Source: Prostheceraeus crozeri
Lineage: Eukaryota; Platyhelminthes; Polycladida; Euryleptidae
Length of the DNA: 64,000 nucleotides
NCBI GenBank assembly: GCA_907163375.1
Contig: CAJQUW010005533.1
Span: 87,001-151,000 of the forward strand
Reading direction: 5' to 3'
Shown: positions 41,801 to 51,369 of the stretch, in pieces
Position numbering within the stretch: the stretch's first letter is position 1
Layout of the letters: every line of letters starts with the position of its first letter
Notes under the pieces: model-generated
The model's input: only the letters and a program-made list of their open reading frames with translations
Database searches by the model: none
Told to the model about the DNA's origin: nothing
Program-made: the position numbers and the translations under genes

Positions 41801-44800
41801 TCGCGATGTAGTTTATTTGGTAGAATAATTACACACATCTTCGCACGATTCACATTTATTCTCCAATCATCGTTCAAACTCTAACATACATTCATCATCA
41901 GAAATGCAATTTTTCTGTGATACGAGTAGCCTATGCACAATCTGACTTAACTGCTCCATGTCCTAAATGTCTTCCAAATTATTAAGTATTATTAAGATGA
42001 GGTCAACCGACCAGAGTAGTCCGGCAGCCTCTTCTTGTCTGACAAGAAGAAGAACTCACTAGAACTCGGCAGACGTGCAGATTCGTAGTAGGCATAGTGT
42101 GTACATCATTGTGTGAAAGTCTCATTTTCGGCCTCGTTCCCTGCAGAAACTCGCTCTGGCTGCCGGACTAGGGTGCATCAATAGATATCAAAATCATATT
42201 CACAAGAAGACAAAAAGCAAACTTTTAGAGTAGAAAAATGTCTCATCTGTAACAATGATAGAATTATATCAATACTGGAAGCAGAAAATTGTGACGATTG
42301 TGAATCCCTATTACATGAGCATGATTTTTGAACGAAGGGTTTTGCACGTTAGCATGTCTAGCCTACTCTATTATTGGTTGCTTAGAATTTACATTCGACA
42401 ACTTCATCATATCTGACCATTTACATATATTTAGTCCACATCGGATTTACTGCCGCAGATTAATTCAATTTTGTAAGCGATTCACTTCTGTTGTTGAGTG
42501 AGAATATGGAAATATCCAACTTGTAAGTTACTTTACTATTAAGCTGCTGGGAAGTCACGCTGTGTTTTGTAGATACAAAATTGAGTATAATCTGAATCAT
42601 AGCATGATAGGAGTACATCATAGGAATTGCATCCATTGATGTCTGAATAGTCTACATTATTTCATATCATTTTCAACTATATTTTGGATGCCTGTTGAGA
42701 AACAATTCATGACATTTTGTTAATATTGATAGAATGTGTTTCCAAAGATGACTAACTGCTCAAATCGAGTGGGATTGATATGTATTGCTCTAGATATCAA
42801 ATTGAATCAAGATGAAATATTTCAACCCACTGGTTGACTTAGACTTCAAATGTCGATTGAATGAAAATATTTAAGAATTGCATTTTGAAGATTCAAGAAA
42901 TGCATTATGTTATGTGGTTGGCTCCACAACCTAAAATCGCATTATGTCATCATGTTGTTCAATGTGGGTGAATATCGACCTACCCTTTTGTGACTTAGCT
43001 TTACGGTATCTCAAAATGTTGAATACCGGTACTGTTGGATTTAGTCTAGCCTACGAAAAGTTCAGTTATGCGACCTGTTTTCAAAAGCACTTTTTTCGTT
43101 GATCTGAAATTTTCCACTTTTCGCAAACGTTTTATATGGTAGCCTTTAACGGAGCACATCGATTTTCAATATGAGTACACTGTGATATGACACAGTCATG
43201 CAAAAAAAGGGAATTGTAGCTATGTGTCGAGGGGAAGATAATAAGGGGCAAGATTCCAAGGGCGCGCAGCGCGCGAGAATATCTTTGAATTTATGCCCGA
43301 CGACAGATATCTATAATTTCAATTCATGCCTGAATTATTATGGATCAAATAAGTGTTGATGACCATCGACGGCATCAATAAAATGATACCGCATAGCATT
43401 CACTACAATCGTTATTATTGCCGGGTTCTGAATTAAAGGCCTCTATCTATGTATGCAGACTGAAATTTCATTGAATCAAAGCACTCACTGCAATAGTAAT
43501 CATGCCAGTTTTCATGCATCATCCTTACAGCCTCGATGTTTCCTATCCAATGTAACTCAAAATTCTTTTAGAGAAGTTTCCTCACTATTTTCTTTGTTTC
43601 AATTCATCATTTCAGATCCTGCAGAATCTGGTTCACTGTGCTGATTTAAGCAACCCAACGAAACCATTGAATCTTTATAGACAATGGACTGAACGAATTA
43701 TGGACGAATTCTTCCGACAAGGTGATCAAGAGAAAGCATTGAAGCTGGATGTTAGTCCAATGTGTGATCGTGATACAGCAACAGTAGAAAAATCACAAGT
43801 AAGTAATTTCTCATTTTGTTGTCACTTTTTAAAGATGTCATTGAGGAAACTGAAGTACTTGAGGTAGACAAAGATAAAAGCAGCGGAGATTTCAATGTCT
43901 CACTGTCTCGGTCTTCAATGCCCACGTCTCTGCTCCGTACGCCAGGACACCACGAACGTGCATGTTGTACACCAGACCTTTCGATCTCATAGAAGTACCT
44001 TGAGTGCACAACACACCACTCAAGCTCCTGAACTTAAGCTAAGCTGCTCTTATTCGCGACTCTTTTGGCACCACCATCACCGTTCGAATGATCTCTTCAT
44101 ATTCATCAATGAAAAATATAACTTCATTTATCAGTAAAATTTAATTAATTCACATACAAAAATAAGTTGAATTCTAAGTTGAGTAAGTTATGATTCTAAG
44201 CTATTCATAGATTAATTCTACACAATGAAATTATAATTATGAACACTAGAATGCGTTCTGTTAGTCGACAATTTCGGCAAGTGTGCACTTTACAGATCCA
44301 ACAAAGCCGTTAAGAAAAATAGTTTATTAACTAAATTTACTAAGGAAGCAAGCTCCAAAAATTGAGTCAATAAGCACACTTAAGTTTTCATTTTTTTGTT
44401 TAAAGAGTTTGATCATAATGCTGTTCATGAACTCTCGTCGGTTGTCAATTTAATTTCCTCTTTAGTTAAGCTTTCAGATTCTCAGAAAAGTTATTTTTCT
44501 ATTAGATATTCAAAAAGCTTCTTGCTACTAATATATTGAAATTTGTAGTCATTAGTAGTATGCAAATACTGGAATAATTTGCAAACTCAATCGTATTGAT
44601 CACTGATCGGATATTTTTTAGATCTCCGGAACATTATCTCCGTAAAGCACTGAATCTTTTGGTACGAAACTTTTCACTATACTTTCTTCTATTTCCTTTG
44701 AGTTGATACTCTTCTTACTTTGTCCCTACTCTCTGCCCGGTATTTTCCGTTTTCCTAAGCGCGCACTAAACAGCGTCGAGTGTCGTTCATATCAAAAAGG

Positions 44801-47800
44801 TGATTGATGACATACTTTCTCGGTTGTCTGAAACAGCTGAAGTATCAGGTAAGATTTAGGGAACTGTAATTATCAACATCAAGGATTTAATGATCAGGGA
44901 TTTCTCTCAGAAAAACGAGAATTGAATGCAGAGGACATTTAAGATATCGATGTTAAATTCAAAGTCTAAAGTGGCACTCGAGTCGAGCCCAACAGATTCA
45001 TATAAAAATGCGATTTTTTAAAATTGCTGATAGAAGGATAAATTGTCCTTTCCATTTATCCTGCCTAACTCCAGCGAGCAAGTCTCGATGAGCACTGTAC
45101 GTATAGGTTATCATTCCAAGTTTTCAGATTTCCTCAAAATCTGTGAATATGAATCAATCGTTACAATGCCTCAGATACACGTGGGTGAGAATATTTTCTA
45201 CACATAATAGATCTTGGGTAAGGAAGCAGACTGGTCGCAGTCAAGATACTCTTACACCATCATCAAGCCGACTACGTCAGGCCTCCGGGTTCGGGCATTT
45301 AAGATATCTAACTCGTGGAATGCTATAAAGAGACAATCATATACTAGTTGCGTAAATAACGATTACACAAACTTCTACATTGCTATTAGTTAAGCGACAT
45401 TGTTTTGTTGATGATTTGTATGATTACTAGCAAAAGTATCCAATGCAATGCCAAAAGTGTGCATTATTGCGCTGTGCAGTTTTTGACATTGTCATAGACC
45501 TCCGTGACAAGCGACATATACATGTACTTATAGCAATGCGTAGTCTCAATAAAAAATTCCAAAACTTTTCCAGGAAGTGCATGAACCCTGGTTGTTGTAT
45601 TCAAAATTCACAGTTTTTTCACAAATTCATTTTTCGCACAGCAACTCTACATTGTCACTAGCAAATACTCTCGACTAGTTAGCCATATCAAGATGATAAC
45701 CAGATCAACGTTGTGGTGGCAGTAGTCAAGGACTAACTCGCCTCTATCACACGTGCATTCGGAGCATTTTTTGAGTACGCATCTCTAGCGTGGTTCCCAT
45801 TTACGTCGAAAATGCTACAGCTGGTCATCGAGAGAGTCAAAAAATGTGCTCTTAGAGGCATTCATCCTACTTTGTCCTGCGATGAGGCTGTTGAACTGAC
45901 CAAAAAACCTCAAATTATCACGCATTTGAACAAAATGGTCCTCACTCAATGTATGAAAATGAAGAAGACTCATCATCCCTCCACCATCTTATCCTTGTCA
46001 GATAGGAAGACATCAGTCGGCGAGACACGAGAGGGTCGAACAGACTGCGAATCCCACGTCATCGTTTGATACTTCGAAGGAAATCCTTAGTGATGTATGC
46101 CACACAACTTTATAATTCAAACAGCATTATGCAACTTTTTTCTTTATGTGATCAGTAACTGTCTGTAACTACAAGTGATTGAATTCATTTGAGAATAAAA
46201 ACCTCTCTCTCTAAGATTGCTCGAAAAGGCAGCAAGATTTGCGATTATAAAATCGAATACCTTTTGAATATGAATATAACAAGTTTTAAATTATCAGAAG
46301 TATCTACTTTTTTACCACGTGGTAAGTAAATACATAACAGTGGAGAACATGCAAAGTCTTCTTAATCAAATTGCACTCAGTATCGCTCAATTTCTCGAAA
46401 TTGTGAGAGATGTGTACAGAATACAAGGAAGAAGCCGCGTATTGTCACCACCACCACCACGATGTTTATCAGTGAAATCATCACGTCGGTCATTTCGAAA
46501 AAAAAGTGTGGCCATCAATAATACAAATTAAGTTGATCATCTACAATGGCAGGCGTTAACCAGATCTCAGCAACGCGGATAAAAACAGGTCTCAACAACG
46601 TGCTTAAGGCTCTCAACTCGGCCATTTTTTCTATGTGAGTAGAAAATGTCCTCAACTTCGTGTGTCTGAAGCTTTATGTGATTGAATCTTTTCTACCGAT
46701 TTTAGTCTAATTTGAATGCGTGGGGGAAGGTGACTCATAAGATCCTTTCAACATGCAAATTTCAAAATTTTACCTTCCAATCTTTGATATATTGAATAAA
46801 ACAAATCAAGAAGTAGGTCGGAAATCGCATTTATTTGTTATTGAAAGACTGCATTTACGTCTACATTTTATTGAGAATTTTAGAAGCCTTCGCCTACTGA
46901 CGTAATGAAAAAACAAGGAGAAATTATCTACGAAAAAATACCCGCCAAAGTGCTAAACAGGAAAATCAGATGCGAATTAACTTAAACAAATGAATCGAAT
47001 TTCTCTCATCTTTGAGAGCTTGCATGTTTCCAGAAAATGTACGAACTAAGATGATGGACCCCACTTTGCTGCAGTCCTTTGCAGTACACTAGCATCACCT
47101 CAAAACGTTCTAAACAGTAAAATTGCGCATAACATCAGACCACTAGCAAAGAGTAACTCTGTTTCTCATCCGTGGTTCATGTGGCACCTTTGTAGGCGAT
47201 TAGTTCATGGTTAGTGTCGATACGCATTAATAATACTGTAGTATGCTTGTGGATTTCTATTACCGCGCGATTGTTGTTCTTGACTAGAATTAGACATAGA
47301 TTAGCAGTTCACTTTCTTCAGCATCGCATTTGTTAAAGCCAAGTGGCGAACTGTTTATTCGTTTCCGTCTGGTTGCTTCGCGGTGCAGTCGATAAAATTA
47401 TTTTCCGGTGGCAAAAAGGCGCAAGTTGACATTGCCTGGAGTCAGCCAATTCATCTGCCAGGCGAGAAACAGCGCGTGACATCATTCCTCAGCGAGAGGC
47501 GGTCTGAAATGTCTCAAATGACCTATTTTTTCAATGACTCATGACGCTCAATATAAAGACATGCAGGGGGGGATAAGTAGAAGAAATTCCAATAATCGAA
47601 GGGTGAAAACTGAAAAAGGTTGGGAAACTGTTGTTACTAGAAGATTCTATAGCCTAGGTCTGTCGTGGAGAGCATCCAACCCGACATCGAGCCTAAAAAT
47701 ATTGAATAACATGTAATAATGGGTATCGATTTATGATAATGATGAAAATCGGGACGGATAAGAGACAAATTTTCTGCGAACATTTTCAGAATTTCATGCG

Positions 47801-48581
47801 TTGCTATTCTTTATATGTACAATAACAGAATAAAATATTTTGTTTATCTGCTTCGAAAGACGAAGACGCGCGCAGATGAATCTAATTCTGTGTGTACAAT
47901 GCCTGTTAAGAACATTAGAGTAATACCAAAAATTTAAATATCACGGGGATTTGTAAATCACAAATAATAGAGTATAAGAGGGTGTCCTGAAGATGGAAAG
48001 CTCTTGCAGATTTAAATGCTTGCTTTCGGTAATCGTTTAGTGGAAGGTATAATACACAAAATCTTTCTTCTGCACTCTATCTAGCGCTGAAAAAGAGCTG
48101 GCGAAACATATCCCCTGCATAATAAAATTATTGTTTCGATATTCAAGGCTTTTATATCTTTACAGTTGTATTCGTGAGAAATCCTGTTTCCCTTTTTTAT
48201 TTGTACATACATTACTTTAAATATAGCTCACAAACCAAACCATGAATTTTGATTGAAAATTGACATGTTATTGTCTCATTCACAATCAAATGTGCCTGCC
48301 TCAATCCCATCGCATAATGATGAATTTTTATTTTTCAGGTCAGTTTCATCGATTTCATTGTTCATCCACTTTGGGAGACTTGGGCTGATCTGGTACATCC
48401 TGATGCTCAGGACATTCTCGACACATTGGAAGATAATCGTGACTGGTACCAGTCCCAAATCACTTTGTCACCGGCGGACAAAGTCGATGAGTGTAATCTA
48501 CCTGCGGCATCCCGGGGTAGTACAAGCAGCTTCCCATCCAGTGGCAGTGGTTTTGTGCGTGATGACAAACAAGACGTTTAG
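17768..48581 (+). CDS. PDE4: PDE4-type cAMP phosphodiesterase (eight exons, 5' part missing)
   Basis: Eight exons with AG/GT borders join in phase: 17768-17858, 17921-18228, 31392-31556, 36080-36179, 36962-37116, 41093-41215, 43616-43798 and 48339-48581, together 1368 nt (455 codons plus TAG). The product hydrolyses cAMP to 5'-AMP. The translation begins at the end of the UCR2 regulatory region and covers the whole HD-type catalytic domain: the [10 protein letters not shown] metal/catalytic segment, [15 protein letters not shown], and the glutamine and phenylalanine of KSQVSFIDF that grip the base in this family. The segment [20 protein letters not shown] is nearly invariant in PDE4 enzymes. 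No start codon or UCR1 exon was found in the 17.7 kb upstream, so the 5' end is probably outside the window. Identification as PDE4 rather than another PDE class rests on FKR...SRSGNQ (UCR2) and [12 protein letters not shown]. Confidence 0.95.
17921..18228 (+). CDS. PDE4: PDE4 exon: linker and start of catalytic domain
   Basis: The acceptor TTTTAG ends at 17920 and the donor GTGAGT begins at 18229. The exon is 308 nt. Its first half is an acidic, Ser/Asp-rich linker with no detailed match to vertebrate PDE4. The second half encodes [18 protein letters not shown]...[14 protein letters not shown]...[12 protein letters not shown], the opening helices of the catalytic domain. The intron before it is only 62 nt (17859-17920), against a 13-kb intron after it. 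From memory, vertebrate genes divide this stretch over more exons. Confidence 0.93.
19147..20175 (-). mobile_element. 5'-truncated Penelope-like element between 15-bp repeats
   Basis: The 15-mer GCTCTTATTCAAAGG occurs at 19147-19161 and again at 20161-20175, bracketing about 1 kb that holds the GIY-YIG endonuclease end of a Penelope-like retroelement on the - strand. No reverse transcriptase precedes it. The simplest reading is a 5'-truncated insertion with a 15-bp target-site duplication. The alternative is that the repeats are residual terminal repeats of the element, since such elements often carry them. Confidence 0.65.
19498..20190 (-). CDS. Penelope-like GIY-YIG endonuclease domain (partial protein)
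   Basis: About 224 residues are open on the - strand, with no ATG at the 5' end; the frame simply begins after a stop near 20190, as expected for a truncated polyprotein. Residues 1-35 ([20 protein letters not shown]) match the end of the RT thumb. A Cys-rich linker (C96, C105, C109, C112, C121) follows, then the GIY-YIG core: [10 protein letters not shown] (126-135), VYVGETGR (138-145), R150, H154 and the late glutamate E201. In Penelope-like elements this nuclease nicks the target DNA to prime reverse transcription. The frame has no internal stop, so the copy may be young, but without RT it is not autonomous. Confidence 0.8.
20200..21735. other. Intron sequence, nothing recognised
   Basis: Several ORFs of 60-105 codons occur on both strands. 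None shows a recognisable domain, splice-bordered conservation or repeat structure. Confidence 0.4.
21866..22006. repeat. Short tandem repeat, about 50-bp unit
   Basis: Three imperfect copies of GAAGTCGGACCGGGAATAAC followed by TCCGGATCCAAGAGAT. The middle copy is altered to GAAGTTGGATCTCTCATAAA and TCCCGGGTCCAAGAGATGCA. It explains the overlapping ORFs on the - strand here that share DPGL and RSYSRSD-like phrases. Confidence 0.75.
22231..23920. mobile_element. Non-autonomous hAT-type transposon with 8-bp TSD
   Basis: The left end TAGGGGTGTACCGATTA at 22231 and the right end TAATGGGTACACCCCTA ending at 23920 are inverted copies with one mismatch. Both are flanked directly by GTCAAAGT (22223-22230 and 23921-23928), a perfect 8-bp target duplication, the hallmark of hAT elements. 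Subterminal CCGATTAATCGG-type palindromes crowd both ends (22250-22320 and 23840-23905), as in hAT binding regions. The 1690-bp interior has no transposase ORF and carries an inserted or captured tRNA-like SINE, so it depends on another copy for movement. Confidence 0.9.
22712..22796 (-). repeat. tRNA-like SINE head inside the hAT element
   Basis: On the - strand GTAGCCTTGTGATGGAGCAC is followed by CCTGGGTTCGAATCCCAACG, which contains a consensus pol III B box (GGTTCGAATCC). The A-box half resembles the GTGGCCTTGTGG heads at 24998 and 40414, so these appear to be one SINE family. Confidence 0.6.
24355..24600 (-). pseudogene. LINE RT C-terminal relic
   Basis: A - strand frame reads [20 protein letters not shown], then [21 protein letters not shown] block of this form (hydrophobic, then A-xx-WNSLPP, then Ser/Phe-Lys-rich) ends many CR1/Jockey-like LINE reverse transcriptases. 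Only this short motif supports it; nothing upstream aligns. Confidence 0.4.
24995..25068 (+). repeat. tRNA-derived SINE head
   Basis: GTGGCCTTGTGGTATAGTGT followed by GAGACCTGGGTTCAAACCTC gives A-box-like and B-box-like (GGTTCAAACC) motifs at the usual spacing. It is the same family as 22712-22796 and 40412-40485. Confidence 0.65.
25219..26534 (-). mobile_element. DD41D mariner-type transposon with perfect 25-bp TIRs
   Basis: The first 25 bases (from 25221, beginning CAGGGTGATCGCGATCTTCC) are an exact inverted copy of the last 25 (26508-26532). TA dinucleotides at 25219-25220 and 26533-26534 form the target duplication. The 1312-bp element encodes one transposase on the - strand. Perfect ends plus an uninterrupted catalytic domain indicate recent activity in this genome. 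It belongs to the IS630-Tc1-mariner superfamily. Confidence 0.93.
25347..26300 (-). CDS. DD41D (rosa/Visitor-like) transposase
   Basis: This cut-and-paste transposase for the surrounding element has 317 residues from the first ATG. A helix-turn-helix DNA-binding part (about residues 10-95, with [20 protein letters not shown]) precedes the catalytic core: D125 in CFSDEATF, D210 in YQQDGAPPH, and D252 in [13 protein letters not shown]. There are 41 residues between the second and third Asp, which places it in the DD41D group. The frame continues open upstream of this ATG for 33 codons to a TGA at 26400-26402, and that stretch ([20 protein letters not shown]) looks like the real N-terminus. So the normal start has probably been lost, possibly at an ATA near 26382, and the ATG used here would give a protein lacking its first helix. 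Confidence 0.88.
   Translation of the reverse strand: MFFEKFGKEPPPARTLRDWKARFLDTLTILPRKPVGDHQHRRLSTEKKEDVLAAFGDDPFLSQRKVAQEGGVAQSSVNKILKEEGLKPWKMVSVQELLPDNPGKRLNFCRIVLTELEVKNICFSDEATFHLNGCVNKHNRFVYAMDNPKMIAEDKAPGITCWAMVSPDFGAVYELLETTMNSEHYKRILQTHVIPLLKQHRHKRKFYQQDGAPPHFAIVVRQLLDNQLNNRWIGRGGSIQWLPRSPDLSVCDFWLWGYIRNELYKPPRPSTATTLKESLMDLLDNISKSMIRKAYESFTRRCKLCEESYGGHFEQNL
26950..27082 (-). repeat. tRNA-derived SINE relic, family B
   Basis: On the - strand it starts GTGGTCTCCGTGGCACAATG (A-box-like GGCACAATGG) and ends in CAGCACCATCCAAGCTC. The same head and tail occur at 31800-31968, so both are copies of one SINE. The B box is decayed here. Confidence 0.55.
27083..30300. other. Intron sequence, nothing recognised
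   Basis: No domain-bearing ORF. No repeat structure beyond short AT-rich runs was noticed. Confidence 0.4.
30400..30700 (+). pseudogene. LINE 3'-end ORF relic
   Basis: The frame reads [40 protein letters not shown] and [20 protein letters not shown], then [10 protein letters not shown]. The LRWYGHxLRRDE...GRRPRGRPKK pattern is the C-terminal end of a widespread group of metazoan non-LTR retrotransposon polyproteins. The frame runs on to 30851 without further homology. Neither RT core nor endonuclease is present, so this is a 5'-truncated copy inside the PDE4 intron. Confidence 0.7.
31392..31556 (+). CDS. PDE4: PDE4 exon: first metal-site helices
   Basis: The acceptor TTTTTTCAG ends at 31391 and the donor GTAAGT begins at 31557. 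The 165-nt exon (55 codons, phase 0 at both ends) encodes [19 protein letters not shown]...[31 protein letters not shown]. The YHN and IHAADV segments supply the general-acid histidine and a metal-binding histidine in the PDE family. Confidence 0.96.
31557..36079 (+). other. PDE4: PDE4 intron 3
   Basis: A 4.5-kb intron bounded by GTAAGT and TTTCAG. Apart from the SINE copy at 31800-31968 nothing was recognised. TTAACCCTTTCAGGAGCG at 32143 and CGGTCCTGATAAG near 33142 might be the decayed ends of a TTAA-type element. Two spans near 34140-34400 and 28960-29300 have no identity I can support. Confidence 0.6.
31800..31968 (-). repeat. tRNA-derived SINE, family B
   Basis: The - strand begins GTGATCTCCGTGGCACGGTG GTTAAG (A-box-like), then GGGTCGGACCCCGAC where a B box is expected, and ends CAGCACCGTCCAAGCTTCTC. 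It matches 26950-27082 at both ends. Confidence 0.6.
36080..36179 (+). CDS. PDE4: PDE4 exon: HDxxH metal-binding motif
   Basis: The acceptor TTTCAG ends at 36079 and the donor GTAAGT begins at 36180. The 100-nt exon encodes [19 protein letters not shown] followed by [14 protein letters not shown]. It carries the HDVNH signature of class I cyclic nucleotide phosphodiesterases, whose His and Asp bind the catalytic zinc and magnesium. It ends in phase 1. Confidence 0.96.
36962..37116 (+). CDS. PDE4: PDE4 exon: [12 protein letters not shown] segment
   Basis: The acceptor TTTCAG ends at 36961 and the donor GTACGT begins at 37117. The 155-nt exon completes the split lysine codon and encodes [20 protein letters not shown], then [14 protein letters not shown]...[15 protein letters not shown]. 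This is a typical PDE4 core segment. The reading frame stays open for 90 nt into the intron, but the conserved sequence stops at the donor. Confidence 0.96.
37790..38425. mobile_element. Possible MITE with about 120-bp inverted arms
   Basis: The left arm (about 37795-37910, with GAATCAATCGTCACAAAACT, then GGTACACGTAGGTGAAGATA) reappears inverted at about 38300-38420 (ATATCCTCAGCGACGTGTAC, GAAGTTTTGTGATGATTGAT, then TTTTAGACAAAGTTGAAGAT). The arms match at roughly two thirds or more of positions by eye. Related single arms lie at 45140-45210 and 46625-46745, so this is a dispersed family. No ORF or clear target duplication was seen. Confidence 0.55.
40100..40500. repeat. Head-to-head pair of SINE copies (inverted repeat)
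   Basis: On the + strand at 40412 GTGGCCTTGTGGTTAGAGGG is followed by GCTGGTTCAAACTTA (A-box and B-box-like). The same unit lies on the - strand at 40130-40225. Both carry the same upstream stretch (CTTCAACGT, then TTCCTGGC...CTCTCAA; 40225-40275 and 40335-40400), so the two copies mirror each other around about 40305. The spacer contains AATTGATTGCAATTCG, similar to the AATTG repeats elsewhere. Confidence 0.7.
41093..41215 (+). CDS. PDE4: PDE4 exon: [10 protein letters not shown] segment
   Basis: The acceptor CTTCCAG ends at 41092 and the donor GTAAGA begins at 41216. The 123-nt exon (41 codons, phase 0) encodes [20 protein letters not shown] then [21 protein letters not shown], which differs from typical PDE4 at only a few positions. 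Confidence 0.96.
41216..43615 (+). other. PDE4: PDE4 intron 6
   Basis: A 2.4-kb intron. It contains a probable fold-back at 42018-42169 (listed) and a GC-rich GCGCGCAGCGCGC run near 43262; otherwise nothing was recognised. Confidence 0.6.
42018..42169. repeat. Inverted repeat with nested hairpin
   Basis: AGTCCGGCAGCC at 42018-42029 is exactly complementary to GGCTGCCGGACT at 42158-42169. Just inside the left arm, CTTCTTGTCTGACAAGAAG forms a smaller perfect hairpin. This may be a small fold-back element. Confidence 0.5.
43616..43798 (+). CDS. PDE4: PDE4 exon: HCADLSNP and glutamine switch
   Basis: The acceptor TTTCAG ends at 43615 and the donor GTAAGT begins at 43799. The 183-nt exon (61 codons) encodes [40 protein letters not shown], then [21 protein letters not shown]. 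The Asp of HCADLSNP is a metal ligand. The final Gln is the invariant purine-binding glutamine of the family. Confidence 0.96.
43799..48338 (+). other. PDE4: PDE4 intron 7
   Basis: A 4.5-kb intron (GTAAGT to TTTTTCAG). It includes two separated arms of the repeat family seen at 37790-38425 (45140-45210 and 46625-46745, opposite orientation). ORFs of up to 85 codons here (for example 45812-46069) show no recognisable domain. Confidence 0.6.
48339..48581 (+). CDS. PDE4: PDE4 last coding exon
   Basis: The acceptor TTTTTCAG ends at 48338 and the stop TAG is at 48579-48581. The first 37 codons ([20 protein letters not shown], then [17 protein letters not shown]) are the conserved end of the catalytic domain, including the clamp phenylalanine. 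After [15 protein letters not shown] the sequence becomes a Ser-rich, acidic-ended tail ([18 protein letters not shown]). This tail is much shorter than in long vertebrate isoforms. No clear polyadenylation site could be chosen from sequence alone. Confidence 0.94.
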   Translation, partial: VSFIDFIVHPLWETWADLVHPDAQDILDTLEDNRDWYQSQITLSPADKVDECNLPAASRGSTSSFPSSGSGFVRDDKQDV

Positions 48582-51240
48582 TACAACACGGACAAGTCAA
48601 TAACGCTTCCGACAGACTCAAGCGCGAGTCATTAGCAAATGATACGATGCACTTTTGCATCATTCTGACCGAATAGATAGATAATTTCTGTTGAATTCTA
48701 CACTCTTCCTCCGTACTTCATTCTTATTTCTGAATTTTTCAATATATCTCTGCGCATCTTCCCAATTTCACTTTTTACCGACTTTTGAAACTTCCTCCTT
48801 AAGAGTGTGTATGTGTGAATAGATTGTGCGCTTTGTTACCAGAATAGGCAATCATGAACTAATGATGGCACTGAGCTGATTATGTGATTCTAAAAGATGT
48901 TCAAGATTTCAAGTAATGTTTCTTGAAAATCGTCTCAATGGAACTTTGGGGAGACAGTTTCGCCTTTTCACTGTCCTAGATATCTTCCGATTTTTCGAAT
49001 GACATTTAGATTATGCCGTTAAGTTACAAGGAAGGCTTTGTAATTCAATCTGTTCGTTCTCATAGCAATGAATGAATCGCAGCGATCGAATACTCTTTCT
49101 ATATCAATGTTGATTTCATCTTTCGCTTGTTTACGCTGAATCAGAGTTGTAATGGTTCATGGATGGATGGACGAACGAATCGATTTCTGTGCTTCGATCG
49201 AATATTGTTTAGTTGTTGAGGTCTTTCAGAGATATGCCATTTTTTGGTGATGCACTACTTAATTCTTTGAACTTGAGCTCTCATAAACAAAGAAATTATT
49301 TAGGACAAGCAAACAAACAACCAGTGCAAGATCAGAAAGAAATCAAGAAGCAAAGGATATTTGTCAAAGTTAGAAGATAGTCTGTTTTAGATATTTATGA
49401 ACTTCGTCATGCATTCTTAATCATCCGGTGAGGCTGGGATATAACCTATTCGAAGCTATAACATCGTCTGCTGTTGATTATAGTCTTTATGTTACAAGTA
49501 TGACGCAATCGATTCATTTTGAAAATTGCCAAATAGAACCAGCCTATTGCTGAGGTAAATGTACAATAGGCAAACTATTGATCAGTCTTATGGAAGCTTT
49601 GAAAATCTTAGATAATAAATTATAATGCAAATTTCTTCGATTTCTAGCTTTATAGTAATTGAAAATTTTGAACATTTAAGACAGTTGAATGGTTGTTGAC
49701 AGCTTATCATGCGATCTGCTTGTCATGTGGACCCTCAATTAGTTTACGCTGAGAACGATAACAACATGTGAAACCATCTTGTGTTAACGTTAGGATGCTT
49801 ATCTATTTCTTTATGTTCATGATTGCCTAAAACAATTTGGATTTGTGATCAATTAATTACGGTATTCCGTTATCCCTAATCATATTTTTCTATTTTGCAA
49901 TCATACTTCATTATGTATCATACTTTCATTTTACATATCTGCTGAATATTAAGTTCAATCGAGTGACTTTGACAATGTGTTATTTATAAAATTAATAATT
50001 TGAATAATGAAGGCCAGTAGGATTGGTTGCATGAATTTTCACGCGCAATTGGATTATTAAGATTTTAAAGTATAAAATGGAGAAAACAAATTAGAATTTC
50101 AATGTGTTTCTAACATGATTTGTGCATAGTTCTGTAATAATAGTATAGTTTTTAATGATGCTCTCTTCCCTTTGTTCAGCAATGTTAAGCAAATGATTAA
50201 CAAGAGATGCATTCATGATATCTTACTTTTTGTCTTCCATGTTTTTAAAGGATCTCATGTTTTCCATGATGTCTAATCATAGTTTTCTTATTGTTAAGGA
50301 GTTAATATGGGAATAGCGATTTTTTTGCGACAAGAGTAGTACTACCTAAAAACAGAATTCACGAGTAACATAAAGTAAAATTGTTAAATGGCATGTAATA
50401 ACATTAATACAGAGCAAACACTTGCTTGTCGTGAGCAGTTTATCTGATATCGCGTGTTCTTTTTCTGTAGATATAACTGACACCTGCTCATTATTGACCT
50501 CGCATTGTTTCATTAACTTGCCTGACTCGATGATGTATTGTAATGGAACCATAAGTCTTGGAATGAGCGATTTGTGTTTGTACAAAATATACAGTAATAC
50601 TTCCTTGCATATTGTTGACTTCTGTTTTTGATGTTGGAAGTGGAATGCTATAGGGTAATGATCGAAGTGATGCTTTAAATGTCGAGTACGTGAATAAGTG
50701 ACGTCTTTCTTGAAGTTGAATAGTTATCGATCAATATATTGCATAGGCATCTTTATAATTGAATATTTGAATTATCTGTATGGCTGAAATTGACTTGTAG
50801 TTAAATGAATTCGTCATAGAAAGTTGTATGGTGCATCAAACTTGCGTAAAAATGGAGAGATTCCCATTGAAAATAATGTATGTCAGATTCAGAGTATATT
50901 CCTATGTCTCCAGAATTACGCCTCACCCTGTAGTTGACTTAGTCCTATTCTACCACAATGGCTACTGAATCACCTAGACATATTTTGATATTGCTAAAAA
51001 ATTATACTAGCTATGACTCTAAAATTCTGTGACTTCAAGTTTCACGCATCTTTGATAACAAGCCAAATGTCATTGGAAAGCGAAACATCTTGCCTACATT
51101 ATGAAAATCAAGAAATTTTGTCAATTTCTGACAAAAGTTGACATTTTAATTCTTTCAAGCTAAGCTTCTCACAAATGACCATGAAAAATAGATGTGTGCA
51201 ATGAATTAAGATCAATCAAGAACCACGCAGGTAGAATGCA
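48582..51240. other. PDE4 3' flank, probably UTR then intergenic
   Basis: No coding sequence was recognised after the PDE4 stop. The 3' UTR must start here, but its end cannot be placed from sequence alone. Confidence 0.45.
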
Positions 51241-51369
51241 ACAACGTGATATTGTTTAATAACAAACAGTACATTAAATAGCGCAAATGATGACATCTCA
51301 ACTCACAATGCAACACAAGAAAAAAAGTGCATAAAAATGGAACAACACAGTACATTTTCCCCCGGTCAG

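Noticed and set aside
45812-46069. 85-codon + strand ORF in PDE4 intron 7
   Set aside because: No domain, no splice context, and neighbouring sequence is repeat-derived.
48276-48663. ORFs on the opposite strand and other frame of the last PDE4 exon
   Set aside because: They are shadows of the conserved PDE4 reading frame starting at 48339.
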